Part shown: piece by piece, positions 49,107 to 57,360 of the stretch | Position numbering within the stretch: the first letter of the stretch is position 1 | How the letters are laid out: the number at the start of each line of letters is the position of its first letter | DNA from: AC2028 sp002373595 | GTDB lineage: Bacteria > Bacillota > Clostridia > Lachnospirales > Lachnospiraceae | Length of the DNA: 64,000 nucleotides | Direction of reading: 5' to 3' | NCBI GenBank assembly: GCA_946616365.1 | Contig: CAMOIX010000006.1 | Location: forward strand, 22,786 to 86,785 | Made by a program: the position numbers and the translations under genes | The notes under the pieces: model-generated | What the model was told of the DNA's origin: nothing | What the model saw: only the letters and a program-made list of their open reading frames with translations | The model's database searches: none

Positions 49107-50474
49107 TTACGGGCACTGCGACGCCGTGAGTATCTCACTGCTGCCGGGGATAAAGCCTTCGAGGCATACGCTCACGGTATCGCCCCCGGAGAGGCCTTCG
49201 GTCACGGGAAGCGCCGTCATTATATACTCCCGCGTATGACCTGTGAAATATTCCTTTCCGTTATAAGTCGCCTTCTCCTCTATGAGCACTTCGGCCTTTT
49301 CACCGATAAATCCTTCTCTGAAGGCCTTCGATGCTCCGGCTGTCAGTTCAAGAAGCCTCTTGCTTCTTTCAGCTTTGACCGCAGATTCTACCTGATCGGG
49401 CATCTTGTCAGCTATCGTGCCTTTGCGTCTGGAGTACTGGAAAACATGCATTTCGTAGAAATCCATCTCCTTTGCAAAAGCGAAGGACTCCTCAAATTCC
49501 TCATCCGTCTCGCCCGGAAATCCGGCTATGATATCCGTCGTGATCGCACATCTGTCCCCGAAGGCATCCCTTAAGGCGCGTACCGCGGACCTGTACTCAT
49601 CGGATGTGTACTTCCTGTTCATCCTCTTAAGCGTCGCATCGCATCCGCTCTGAAGCGAGAGATGAAAATGAGGGCAGACTGCTTTAAGTGCAGCCAGGCG
49701 CTTTGCCGATTTCGGCGTGATGATGCGGGGCTCAAGCGAGCTTAGGCGTACTCTGCAGACTCCCGGGACGCGGCATATCTCCTCGACCAGATCTATGAGC
49801 CTGCTCTCTCCACGATAGTCTCCGTCCGCATCTATCCCATATGAACTGATATGGATACCTGTAAGGATCAGTTCCCTATATCCGGCATCCGTCAGATCCT
49901 TTATCTCTTTTAATATGTCATTCTTGTCTCTGCTGCGGACGCGCCCTCTGGCATAGGGGATCGCGCAATATGTACAGAACTGATTGCATCCGTCCTGTAT
50001 CTTGACATAGACTCTCTTGTGCTCGGTAGCTCCGCTGCCTGAATCTGCGCCGCCCTTAAGCTTCAGTGACATGGTCTCGTATTCGCATCTGCCGGAGCCC
50101 AGATCCTTGCGGGTAATGCGCTTTCCCGTCTTTAAGTATTCCTCTATCAGGTCGGTCAGCTCTGACTTGTGATTGTTTCCGATCGCGATATCTACAGGTC
50201 CGTCTCCTGCGGTAAGATCAGTTCCCGTCTCCACATAGCAGCCCGTTGCCACTATCACCGCATCAGGGTTGAGCGCTTTTGCACGGTTGATCATCTGCCG
50301 GCTCTTCCTGTCGGCAATATTTGTTACCGTACACGTGTTGATCACGTATATGTCGGATTTTTGGTCAAATTGCACAATTTCATACCCGGCATCTTGTGCG
50401 TTTTGTCGCATTACTTCCATCTCGTATGAATTGACTTTGCATCCTAAATTGTGAAAGGCTATAGTTTTTTTCAT
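49107..50474 (-). CDS. mtaB: MtaB-type tRNA methylthiotransferase (radical SAM)
   Basis: This 455-residue iron-sulfur enzyme adds a methylthio group to t6A37 of tRNA. The N-terminal domain has three cysteines (NLGCKVN, NTCTVTN, ATGCYVE) for the auxiliary cluster. The radical SAM motif is CNQFCTYCAIPYARGR, and a TRAM domain is at the C-terminus. MtaB (rather than MiaB or RimO) is favoured by the opening TIAFHNLGCKVNSYEMEVM and length. The start is the ATG at 50474 with AGG eight bases upstream; a longer frame to 50558 would run into the divergent HPr promoter region. Confidence 0.9.
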   Translation of the reverse strand: MKKTIAFHNLGCKVNSYEMEVMRQNAQDAGYEIVQFDQKSDIYVINTCTVTNIADRKSRQMINRAKALNPDAVIVATGCYVETGTDLTAGDGPVDIAIGNNHKSELTDLIEEYLKTGKRITRKDLGSGRCEYETMSLKLKGGADSGSGATEHKRVYVKIQDGCNQFCTYCAIPYARGRVRSRDKNDILKEIKDLTDAGYRELILTGIHISSYGIDADGDYRGESRLIDLVEEICRVPGVCRVRLSSLEPRIITPKSAKRLAALKAVCPHFHLSLQSGCDATLKRMNRKYTSDEYRSAVRALRDAFGDRCAITTDIIAGFPGETDEEFEESFAFAKEMDFYEMHVFQYSRRKGTIADKMPDQVESAVKAERSKRLLELTAGASKAFREGFIGEKAEVLIEEKATYNGKEYFTGHTREYIMTALPVTEGLSGGDTVSVCLEGFIPGSSEILTASQCP

Positions 50475-50516
50475 TTTTTTCCTAAAGGTTTGGACATCTT
50501 TGGAGCCCGTTTTTTC

Positions 50517-50545
50517 TTGACATTTATTTCGCGTACGCTTAATAT
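50517..50545 (+). promoter_or_regulatory. Promoter of the HPr-like gene
   Basis: Consensus TTGACA (50517-50522) and TAATAT (50540-50545) with a 17-base spacer. The predicted start near 50552 gives a leader of about 50 bases, purine-rich (repeated GAAAAA), ending in AAGGAGG before the ATG. The strength suggests high expression. Confidence 0.82.
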
Positions 50546-50602
50546 GAGGGCGTAGCAAAGAAAAAGAAAAAGAAAAAGGAAAACATAAGGAGGTAACTAA
50601 TC

Positions 50603-50833
50603 ATGAAAACCGTAAAGATTTCTCTTAACTCCATTGACAAGGTAAAATCCTTCGTAAACGACATTACTAAGTTTGATTATGACTTTGATCTGGTATCAGG
50701 AAGATATGTAATCGATGCTAAGTCCATCATGGGAATCTTCAGCCTCGATCTTTCCAAGCCCATCGACCTCAACATTCACACCGAGGACGGAGCAGAGGAA
50801 GTTCTCTCAGTACTCAGCCAGTATCAGGTCTGA
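50603..50833 (+). CDS. HPr-like protein lacking the phosphocarrier histidine
   Basis: This 76-residue protein has the HPr fold pattern. The Ser46 region is well kept: AKSIMGIFSLDLS, so S41 corresponds to the regulatory serine phosphorylated by HPr kinase. The segment where active HPr has G-[IL]-HARPA reads SIDKVKS, so the catalytic His15 is missing and it cannot carry PTS phosphate. It may be a Crh-like regulator, which likewise keeps Ser46 without His15. Strong promoter, strong ribosome site and a terminator make it a single-gene unit. Confidence 0.82.
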   Translation: MKTVKISLNSIDKVKSFVNDITKFDYDFDLVSGRYVIDAKSIMGIFSLDLSKPIDLNIHTEDGAEEVLSVLSQYQV

Positions 50834-50859
50834 TCACATATACGGAGTATAAGACTAAA

Positions 50860-50886
50860 GAGACCGGCAATGCCGGTCTCTTTTTT
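50860..50886 (+). terminator. Rho-independent terminator of the HPr-like gene
   Basis: A perfect nine-base-pair stem (GAGACCGGC / GCCGGTCTC), loop AAT, followed by six T. It may also stop minus-strand transcription less efficiently (the reverse T tract is short). Confidence 0.92.
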
Positions 50887-50887
50887 G

Positions 50888-51793
50888 TTAATTACCTGCT
50901 TTTGCCGATATTACCCAGGGTGCGGGCTGGTCCTCGAATACCCCGCTGCTCTTTAGCTTGGATACCGAGATCCTTATGACAGTCACATCCGTGATGCCGT
51001 ATTTGGCAAGGATATCCGTCATCGAAGCCGCAGTCTTAAAATCAAGCGTATAGATGACAAATTCCATATTGGGATTTAGCCCGGTGAGGAAAGCCAGTTC
51101 CTGCTCGAGACTGGCGGAAGCTACAAGCATCGTCGTATCGGGAACTGCGAGCTTAGACATCGTATCCTCACCGACATGATCGACTATCTCGATATTCTTC
51201 AGTCCGAATTTATTGACATTCTCCTCCATCGTTTCACGGTCATTCTCCTTGTACTCAACCGCGATGACCGTTCCGTCTCCGCACATCATAGCAGCTTCTA
51301 CCGCGATCGACTCACCGGAGATGACGCAGAGATTCTTGCCTTCATGTATCTGCATCTTGGAGAGGAGTACAGACCTTATCTCGGATCCGACATACTTAAC
51401 AGATCCTGATGCGAACTGCTTATTGTCCATTCCGAATTTGATGGTGCTGCGCGCATTCGGATTGAGGACGATCATTCCGGCAGATGCATTGATGCCTCTG
51501 TCTATCATAGCAGAGACCTTGTCTCTCTTGATCGGGCCGGAAGGATCCGAACCTTCATTATAGATAACTTCGCACTCGCCGAGACCTACATCCCACATTT
51601 TATAGAAGATATCCTTATCACCCGCCTCGGTAAATACGAGTACACATCTGTGCGCCTCGACGGTAGGGATGAGATTCTTATTCTTCCTCGTGATATCGAG
51701 TATCTTAACATGCTCAAGATCTATATCCGTATTGTCCGAGAAATACTCAAGCCACGATATGATATTGGAATTGCTGAAAAGTCTTTCTTCCAT
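50888..51793 (-). CDS. CbiT-like Rossmann methyltransferase-fold protein, no cobalamin context
   Basis: This 301-residue protein resembles precorrin-6Y/cobalt-precorrin methyltransferase CbiT in its second half: VGSEIRSVLLSKMQIHEGKN, CVISGESIAVEAAMMCGDG, VIAVEYKENDRETMEENVNK and GLKNIEIVDHVGED. The canonical glycine-rich DIGAGTG loop is replaced by CVISGES, so SAM binding is uncertain. The first half has no clear match. No cobalamin genes are nearby; the gene follows the por operon by 51 bases on the same strand. An authentic CbiT is unlikely; a methyltransferase of unknown target is the cautious description. Confidence 0.6.
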   Translation of the reverse strand: MEERLFSNSNIISWLEYFSDNTDIDLEHVKILDITRKNKNLIPTVEAHRCVLVFTEAGDKDIFYKMWDVGLGECEVIYNEGSDPSGPIKRDKVSAMIDRGINASAGMIVLNPNARSTIKFGMDNKQFASGSVKYVGSEIRSVLLSKMQIHEGKNLCVISGESIAVEAAMMCGDGTVIAVEYKENDRETMEENVNKFGLKNIEIVDHVGEDTMSKLAVPDTTMLVASASLEQELAFLTGLNPNMEFVIYTLDFKTAASMTDILAKYGITDVTVIRISVSKLKSSGVFEDQPAPWVISAKAGN

Positions 51794-51844
51794 TTCTTTT
51801 TCCTCCGATCCCGATCATCTTAAATGCTTGCAATTAACTTTGGT

Positions 51845-52780
51845 TTACTTACATTTAGCGAGAAGCTCTTCCCACTTCTTATCAACATACTTCTGAGCTT
51901 CCTCGATGGTCCATTCATTTCCGGGCTTGAAGCAGTGCTTGAACCTTCCCTGCTTTCTCATGAACTCCTCAACGGGAAGTTTCTTCTTAGGCTCATAAGT
52001 GAGTCTGTACTCTCCCTCAACAACCTCATACACAGGCCATACACAGGTATCTATCGCGAGTTTGCAGATCTCGATCAGATCCTCAGCCGGGTACTGCCAT
52101 CCTCTGGGGCAGGGAGTGAGCACATTTACAAATGCGGGACCTTCGGTATAGATCGCACGATGTGCTTTCTCATGGAAGTCCTTCATGTTTCCGAAGAGTG
52201 TTGTCTGTGCGGCATACTTAACTCCGTGCGCTACAACGATCTGAGTGAGATCCTTCTGAACCTGCTTCTTACCTACGGACTCGACACCCGCGGGAGTGGT
52301 AGTTGCGGATGCAAATCTCGGAGTGGCGGATGAACGCTGAGTTCCCGTATTCATATATGCATTGTTGTCGTAGCAGAAATATGTGAAGTCATGTCCTCTC
52401 TCGAGTGCGCCGGAGAGTGACTGGAATCCGATATCGTAAGTACCGCCGTCTCCGCCTATGGCAAGGATCTTAAACTTCCTGTCCTCAGCAATCTTACCCT
52501 TTCTCTTCATCACGTTCATAGCTGCCTCTACACCGGAAGCGGTAGCAGATGCATTTTCAAACGCGGTGTGGATATAGGAATCATCCCATGCAGTATACGG
52601 ATACTGGAATGATGATACTTCGAGACATCCTGTCGCATTACATATGACAGCTTTGTCATCAGGATCGACTGCACGCATCATAGCTCTGCATACGATACCC
52701 GCTCCGCATCCGGCACAGAGTCTGTGGCCGGGATTGAAGCGTTCTTTTTTATTCATTTCCTCTTTAAGATTGTATGCCAT
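51845..52780 (-). CDS. porB: 2-oxoacid:ferredoxin oxidoreductase beta subunit (TPP-binding)
   Basis: This 311-residue subunit binds thiamine diphosphate: GHRLCAGCGAGIVCRAMMRA, ATGCLEV and the TPP/Mg motif GGDGGTYDIGFQSLSGA with DNNAYMNTG. The cysteines CAGC and ATGC (with a later cysteine) hold a [4Fe-4S] cluster. The four-subunit complex oxidises pyruvate (or a related 2-oxoacid) to acyl-CoA with reduction of ferredoxin. It is the last gene of porC-porD-porA-porB and overlaps porA as TAATG. Pyruvate is the likely substrate from the PorB-like motifs, but 2-oxoisovalerate is not excluded. Confidence 0.93.
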   Translation of the reverse strand: MAYNLKEEMNKKERFNPGHRLCAGCGAGIVCRAMMRAVDPDDKAVICNATGCLEVSSFQYPYTAWDDSYIHTAFENASATASGVEAAMNVMKRKGKIAEDRKFKILAIGGDGGTYDIGFQSLSGALERGHDFTYFCYDNNAYMNTGTQRSSATPRFASATTTPAGVESVGKKQVQKDLTQIVVAHGVKYAAQTTLFGNMKDFHEKAHRAIYTEGPAFVNVLTPCPRGWQYPAEDLIEICKLAIDTCVWPVYEVVEGEYRLTYEPKKKLPVEEFMRKQGRFKHCFKPGNEWTIEEAQKYVDKKWEELLAKCK

Positions 52781-53964
52781 TACTTTTCCCTCTGTCCCAT
52801 ATGGGTATATATATCACCTATCTCACCGCCTGCCGCAATCTTGCCGAGTCTGTCATAGACGCTCTTGGCAGCCTCCACAGTGAAATCTCTTCCTCCGAGT
52901 CCGAATACGATGTCGACCATTTTGGGTCTGGTCTCGAGATTAAAGCAAGCTCCGCAGGTTTCCGCATAGAGAGGTCCGCCACACGCAGAGAAGCCTTCGC
53001 TCTTGTCCATTACCGCTACGGCTTTGCAATTCTTAAGTGCCTGTGCGATCTCCTCTCCGGGGAATGGTCTGAATACTCTCAGCTTGATGAGTCCTGCTTT
53101 CACACCGCTTTCTCTTAGTTCATCGACTGCTGCCTTGGCAGTACCTGCAGATGATCCCATGATCACCATTGCGATCTCGGCATCTTCCATTCTGTACTCT
53201 TCGAAGAAACCATACTTCCTGCCGAAAGTCTTTTCAAAATCCGCAGCGACTTCGAGGATCACCTTCTTGGCATTCATCATCGCATGGGCCTGTGCCACAT
53301 GCGCTTCCATATAGTAGTTGGATACTCCGTAAGGTCCTACAGCGAGAGGATTCTCTTCCTTTAAGAGATAGTTCTCAGGCTTGTACTCTCCGACGAAGGC
53401 CTTTACCTTGTCATCTTCCTCTATCTCGATATTCTCTATTGCGTGAGAAGTGATGAATCCATCCTCACATACCATAAGGGGAAGTCTGACATCGGGATGC
53501 TCCGCGATACGATGTGCCATGAGGTAATTGTCATATACTTCCTGATTGTTCTCACCGTAGAGCTGGATGAATCCGGAGTCTCTCTCAGCCATGGAATCCG
53601 AATAGTCGTGATTGATATTGATAGGTCCCGTAAGCGCACGGCACGAAACCGCGAGCACTATGGGAAGTCTCGATGATGCCGCAACATAGAGCACCTCATT
53701 CATGAAGGAGAGTCCTGCAGACGAAGTGGCGGTCACAGCTCTGCATCCTGCTGCCTCCGCTCCCATACATGCGGACATGGATGAATGCTCGCTCTCCACA
53801 CAGATGAACTCTGTATCTACTTTTCCGTCAGCCACATACTGTGCGAAGTACTGAGGTATCTCAGTCGACGGAGTGATCGGGAACATAGCGAACACATCGG
53901 GATTGATCTGTCTCATCGCCGTTGCTATCGCTTCGTTTCCGGAAAGTCTGTCTCTTATACTCAT
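52780..53964 (-). CDS. porA: 2-oxoacid:ferredoxin oxidoreductase alpha subunit
   Basis: This 394-residue subunit has the PorA pattern: SGNEAIATAMRQINPDVFAMFPITPSTE, CVESEHSSMSACMGAEAAG, ATSSAGLSFMNEVLYVAA and PININHDYSDSM. It positions the substrate and, with beta, forms the TPP site. The ATG at 53964 is used because it overlaps the porD stop as TAATG and has GGAGGG upstream; the ATG-free extension to 53979 is less likely. Confidence 0.93.
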   Translation of the reverse strand: MSIRDRLSGNEAIATAMRQINPDVFAMFPITPSTEIPQYFAQYVADGKVDTEFICVESEHSSMSACMGAEAAGCRAVTATSSAGLSFMNEVLYVAASSRLPIVLAVSCRALTGPININHDYSDSMAERDSGFIQLYGENNQEVYDNYLMAHRIAEHPDVRLPLMVCEDGFITSHAIENIEIEEDDKVKAFVGEYKPENYLLKEENPLAVGPYGVSNYYMEAHVAQAHAMMNAKKVILEVAADFEKTFGRKYGFFEEYRMEDAEIAMVIMGSSAGTAKAAVDELRESGVKAGLIKLRVFRPFPGEEIAQALKNCKAVAVMDKSEGFSACGGPLYAETCGACFNLETRPKMVDIVFGLGGRDFTVEAAKSVYDRLGKIAAGGEIGDIYTHMGQREK

Positions 53965-54260
53965 TACTCTTCCCTCCAAACTATAGCATCAAAGGGACAT
54001 GCTTTTATGCATATGCCGCAGCCTTTGCAATGATCGTAATCAAACTCCTCACGCTTTCCGTCCTTTACGGGAATGCATGCATCGGGGCAGAAAGGAGCGC
54101 AGAGTACACACTGCTTGCACTTATCCTTGATCCACTCGGGAGTGCGTGATCTCCACTCTCCCGTCTTGGTGAGCCTGCTGGTTCCGGGCTCGTAGATCTC
54201 ACATCCGACAGTCATCTCCTGCCAGGGGATCTTCTCGTTTATATCTTCCGCTCTCTTCAT
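53964..54260 (-). CDS. porD: 2-oxoacid:ferredoxin oxidoreductase delta subunit (2[4Fe-4S])
   Basis: This 98-residue ferredoxin-like subunit has two cysteine clusters: CKQCVLCAPFCPDAC and CKGCGICIKACP, each binding a [4Fe-4S] cluster, that relay electrons from the TPP site to ferredoxin. The ATG overlaps the gamma-subunit stop as ATGA. Position between gamma and alpha is the common porCDAB arrangement. Confidence 0.93.
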   Translation of the reverse strand: MKRAEDINEKIPWQEMTVGCEIYEPGTSRLTKTGEWRSRTPEWIKDKCKQCVLCAPFCPDACIPVKDGKREEFDYDHCKGCGICIKACPFDAIVWREE

Positions 54261-54838
54261 CCGTCACTCCTTACTTCGTCCATCGCTTCCCTGAGACACT
54301 TGAGGTTACCCTCAACGACCTGAGGCTTCTTAGCGAACTTATGACGATATGACTCTTCCATATCACTTAAGAACTTATTCCTCTCAACACATCCGCTGAC
54401 TGCGACTACGGCAGCAAGCATCGGTGTGTTGGGGAAATATGCTCCGAGATTTCTGACCGATATCTCTCTGGCATCGATAGTGCATACCTTTCCTTTGTAT
54501 CCCTTAAGCAGAGGTCTGACATCTGCGGGAGACATAGAGGTGTTGACTATGATCGCTCCGTCTTCTTTGAGTCCGGCGGTCACATCGACGCTCCCGATCA
54601 GAGTCTCATCGACCACGACCACATAATCAGGATCATAGATATTGGAGTGGATCGAACATCTCTCATCGGAAATACGATTGTACGCTGTGATCGGAGCTCC
54701 CGATCTCTCCGGTCCGTACTCCGGGAAGGACTGTACGAACTTGCCGTCGAGGAACGCCGCATCTGCGAGGAGCTGACTGGCTGTCTTTGCTCCCTGGCCT
54801 CCGCGTCCGTGCCATCTTACTTCTACCATTTTACCCAT
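54257..54838 (-). CDS. porC: 2-oxoacid:ferredoxin oxidoreductase gamma subunit
   Basis: This 193-residue subunit starts VEVRWHGRGGQGAKTASQLLADAA, typical of PorC, and has SFPEYGPERSGAPITAYNRIS and a DPDYVVVVDETL strand. It completes the four-subunit enzyme. It is the first gene of the operon, starting 48 bases before the end of thiI in transcript order. Confidence 0.92.
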   Translation of the reverse strand: MGKMVEVRWHGRGGQGAKTASQLLADAAFLDGKFVQSFPEYGPERSGAPITAYNRISDERCSIHSNIYDPDYVVVVDETLIGSVDVTAGLKEDGAIIVNTSMSPADVRPLLKGYKGKVCTIDAREISVRNLGAYFPNTPMLAAVVAVSGCVERNKFLSDMEESYRHKFAKKPQVVEGNLKCLREAMDEVRSDG

Positions 54839-54886
54839 CTTGTTTCTCCGTTTTGCTTCGGCTCGGCATTAATGTCGGTATGCCGT

Positions 54887-56077
54887 TTATTTAACTTCCA
54901 CGACTTCCGTGGTTTCATATACTTTGTTTAAAAGATCCTCTATCACATCGTCAAGATGATGCTCATGCTTCCTGATGATATTGACATTGGGCTTCGTAAC
55001 GGGGTGCTTTGCCACAAATATCGTGCAGCAGTCCTCGAACGGAAGTATCGAGGTCTCATAAGTACCGATCTTCTCCGCTATGGTGACGATATCCTGCTTA
55101 TCAAAAGCCACAAGCGGTCTGTATACGGGGAGCTCACAGACCTCATTGGTCGATACCATGCTCGCCATAGTCTGCGATGCCACCTGACCGATGCTTTCAC
55201 CCGTGATGAGTCCTATCGCGCCGCACTCATGTGCATAATGCTCAGCGATACGCATCATGTATCTGCGCATGATGATAGTCAGCTCATCGTGTGGACATTT
55301 CTCATATATAGCCAGCTGGATATCCGTGAAATTGACTATATGAAGTCTGATCGGTCCGGTGTACTCCGCGATGATCTTAGCCAGGTCAATAACCTTCTGC
55401 TTCGCTCTCTCACTTGTGTACGGAGGCGCATGGAAGTAAACAGCATCTATGCTGACACCCCTCTTGGACACCATCCATCCCGCAACGGGAGAATCGATAC
55501 CTCCGGAGAGCAGGAGCATTCCTCTTCCGCCCGTTCCGACAGGCATACCGCCGGGGCCGGGGATCATCCGGGAGTAGACATATATCAGATCGCGTATCTC
55601 CACCTCGAGCATGACCTGAGGCTTGTGTACATCAACTTTAAGCTCGGGATATGCATCCAGGATCGCTTCACCGAGAGCCGCATTTATCTCCATCGAATCC
55701 ATCGGGTAGTTCTTGCGGTTCCTGCGGGCATTTACTTTAAATGTGAGATTCTTGTCCGGATAGACATCATCGAAATATTTGACTATATCCTTGCCGAGCT
55801 CCTCGAATCCCTTATCTTCAAGGCAGAGCACGGGGCAGATCCATATGATACCGAAAATATGCTTAAGACGGTCAATTACTTCATCGTAATCAAATCCCTC
55901 CGAACAGTCCACATATATGCGGCCGGGAGTCTTGTGTACCGAAAATTTCCCTTCCACATGTGAAAGACCGCGCTGTATCTGGGAGATAAGCGCATCCTCG
56001 AACATATATCTGTTTTTTCCTTTGATACCGATCTCTGCGTATTTGACCAGAAATGTATGAAAAATCTCTTTATTCAT
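54887..56077 (-). CDS. thiI: tRNA 4-thiouridine synthetase ThiI
   Basis: This 396-residue enzyme activates U8 of tRNA with ATP and accepts sulfur for 4-thiouridine, and may also serve thiamine synthesis. A ferredoxin-like and THUMP region (1-170) is followed by the PP-loop motif SGGIDS at 191-196. No C-terminal rhodanese domain is present, as in Bacillus ThiI, so sulfur must come directly from a NifS-type desulfurase, which is encoded immediately upstream (50 bases). A CC pair (FEDCCTIF) is near the end. Ribosome site GGGAG. Confidence 0.93.
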   Translation of the reverse strand: MNKEIFHTFLVKYAEIGIKGKNRYMFEDALISQIQRGLSHVEGKFSVHKTPGRIYVDCSEGFDYDEVIDRLKHIFGIIWICPVLCLEDKGFEELGKDIVKYFDDVYPDKNLTFKVNARRNRKNYPMDSMEINAALGEAILDAYPELKVDVHKPQVMLEVEIRDLIYVYSRMIPGPGGMPVGTGGRGMLLLSGGIDSPVAGWMVSKRGVSIDAVYFHAPPYTSERAKQKVIDLAKIIAEYTGPIRLHIVNFTDIQLAIYEKCPHDELTIIMRRYMMRIAEHYAHECGAIGLITGESIGQVASQTMASMVSTNEVCELPVYRPLVAFDKQDIVTIAEKIGTYETSILPFEDCCTIFVAKHPVTKPNVNIIRKHEHHLDDVIEDLLNKVYETTEVVEVK

Positions 56078-56127
56078 CGAAAGTCAGGCTCCCTTCGGGC
56101 AAGTATAGCACAAAAGGCGCCTGTTCG

Positions 56128-57333
56128 CTACATCCTTACGAATTTTCTGAGCTTGGGGATATTGTCGGATAAAACAGCAATACAGGTGTCGATATCTTCC
56201 TCAGTTGTACCCGTTGAGAAAGAAAACCTCACCGTAGAGCCCGCCAGATCCTCGGACATTCCTATAGCCTGCATAGTGGAGGACATGGACCTCTTGTGTG
56301 ATGAACATGCACTTCCAGCGGATATGTATATTCCGGCATCTTCGAGGGTATGAAGGAGCACCTCACTCCTTACTCCCTTAAACGATGTGCTCACGATATG
56401 GGGTGCTGCTATGTATGTGCCGTTTTCATCGGTATTTGATATGGGACCGTTTACCCTTACATCTCCGATCTCGGACAGCCCCTTGATAAAGTGCTCCCTC
56501 AGGGCATACATCCTCTCCGTATCCTCTTTAAGCGTGGAATACAGCATCTCGGATGCAAGTGCCATTCCTGCGATACCGGGGACATTGAGCGTGCCGGATC
56601 TAAGTCCGCCCTGCTGCCCTCCGCCGTATGATACAGGCTTTAATCGTACGCCGTCTGCGACATATAAGAATCCGATACCTTTAGGTCCGTGGAGCTTATG
56701 TCCGCTGACGGAGAGCATGTCTATGTGCATCTTCACCGGATTGATATCTGCTTTGCCGTAACCCTGCACCGCATCTACATGGAAGAGAGTATCCTGACCT
56801 ATCCTCTTTATCAGCTCGCCCGCTTCCGCTATCGGCTGAAGGGATCCTATCTCATTATTTGTATGCATGACAGATACAAGTATGGTCTCAGGAGTTATGG
56901 CAGCTTCAAGGTCTGCGAGTCTGATCCTTCCCCTCTCGTCACATCCTAAGTATGTAACGGTAAAGCCACGCTCCTCCAGTTCTTTCATAGAGTTAAGTAC
57001 AGCCGGGTGCTCGAGGCGGGTCGTGATGATATGCATACCTTTACGCTTCATGCTCTCTGCAGCGCCTATGATCGCGAGGTTGTCAGACTCCGTTCCGCCC
57101 GATGTAAAGATGATACGCTTCGCCAGATCTCCGCTGCTTCCTTTGATATGCAGAGTCTTGGCGATCTTTTCAGTCGCTTCCTTTACATAGCCTTCCGCAT
57201 TCACTCCGGCCATATGCATACTCGAAGGATTGCCGTAATCCTCCGTCATTATCTTCATTACCAGCTGCGCGACCTCGGGAAATACTTTAGTCGTTGCACT
57301 GTTGTCCAAATAGATCTCTTTCTTTTCGTTCAT
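56128..57333 (-). CDS. nifS: Cysteine desulfurase (NifS/IscS-like), partner of ThiI
   Basis: This 401-residue PLP enzyme takes sulfur from cysteine. The PLP lysine is K213 in SVSGHKLHGPKG, and the sulfur-carrying cysteine is C343 in SAGSACSSHKRS. Other markers are YLDNSATTKVFPEV, TSGGTESDNLAI and HVDAVQGYGK. The short loop around C343 and the adjacent thiI fit a dedicated NifZ/ThiI pair as in Bacillus. Ribosome site AAGGAAA. Confidence 0.93.
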   Translation of the reverse strand: MNEKKEIYLDNSATTKVFPEVAQLVMKIMTEDYGNPSSMHMAGVNAEGYVKEATEKIAKTLHIKGSSGDLAKRIIFTSGGTESDNLAIIGAAESMKRKGMHIITTRLEHPAVLNSMKELEERGFTVTYLGCDERGRIRLADLEAAITPETILVSVMHTNNEIGSLQPIAEAGELIKRIGQDTLFHVDAVQGYGKADINPVKMHIDMLSVSGHKLHGPKGIGFLYVADGVRLKPVSYGGGQQGGLRSGTLNVPGIAGMALASEMLYSTLKEDTERMYALREHFIKGLSEIGDVRVNGPISNTDENGTYIAAPHIVSTSFKGVRSEVLLHTLEDAGIYISAGSACSSHKRSMSSTMQAIGMSEDLAGSTVRFSFSTGTTEEDIDTCIAVLSDNIPKLRKFVRM

Positions 57334-57360
57334 GATTTCCTTGCCTTTTGATTTCCTTTA

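Noticed and set aside
50475..50558. Longer mtaB start at 50558
   Set aside because: It overlaps the divergent HPr promoter, and the conserved protein begins at the ATG at 50474.
54864..54885. Terminator in the gap between porC and thiI
   Set aside because: The hairpin CGGCAT/ATGCCG has a T tract only on the plus-strand side, where no gene ends; on the transcribed minus strand no T run follows.
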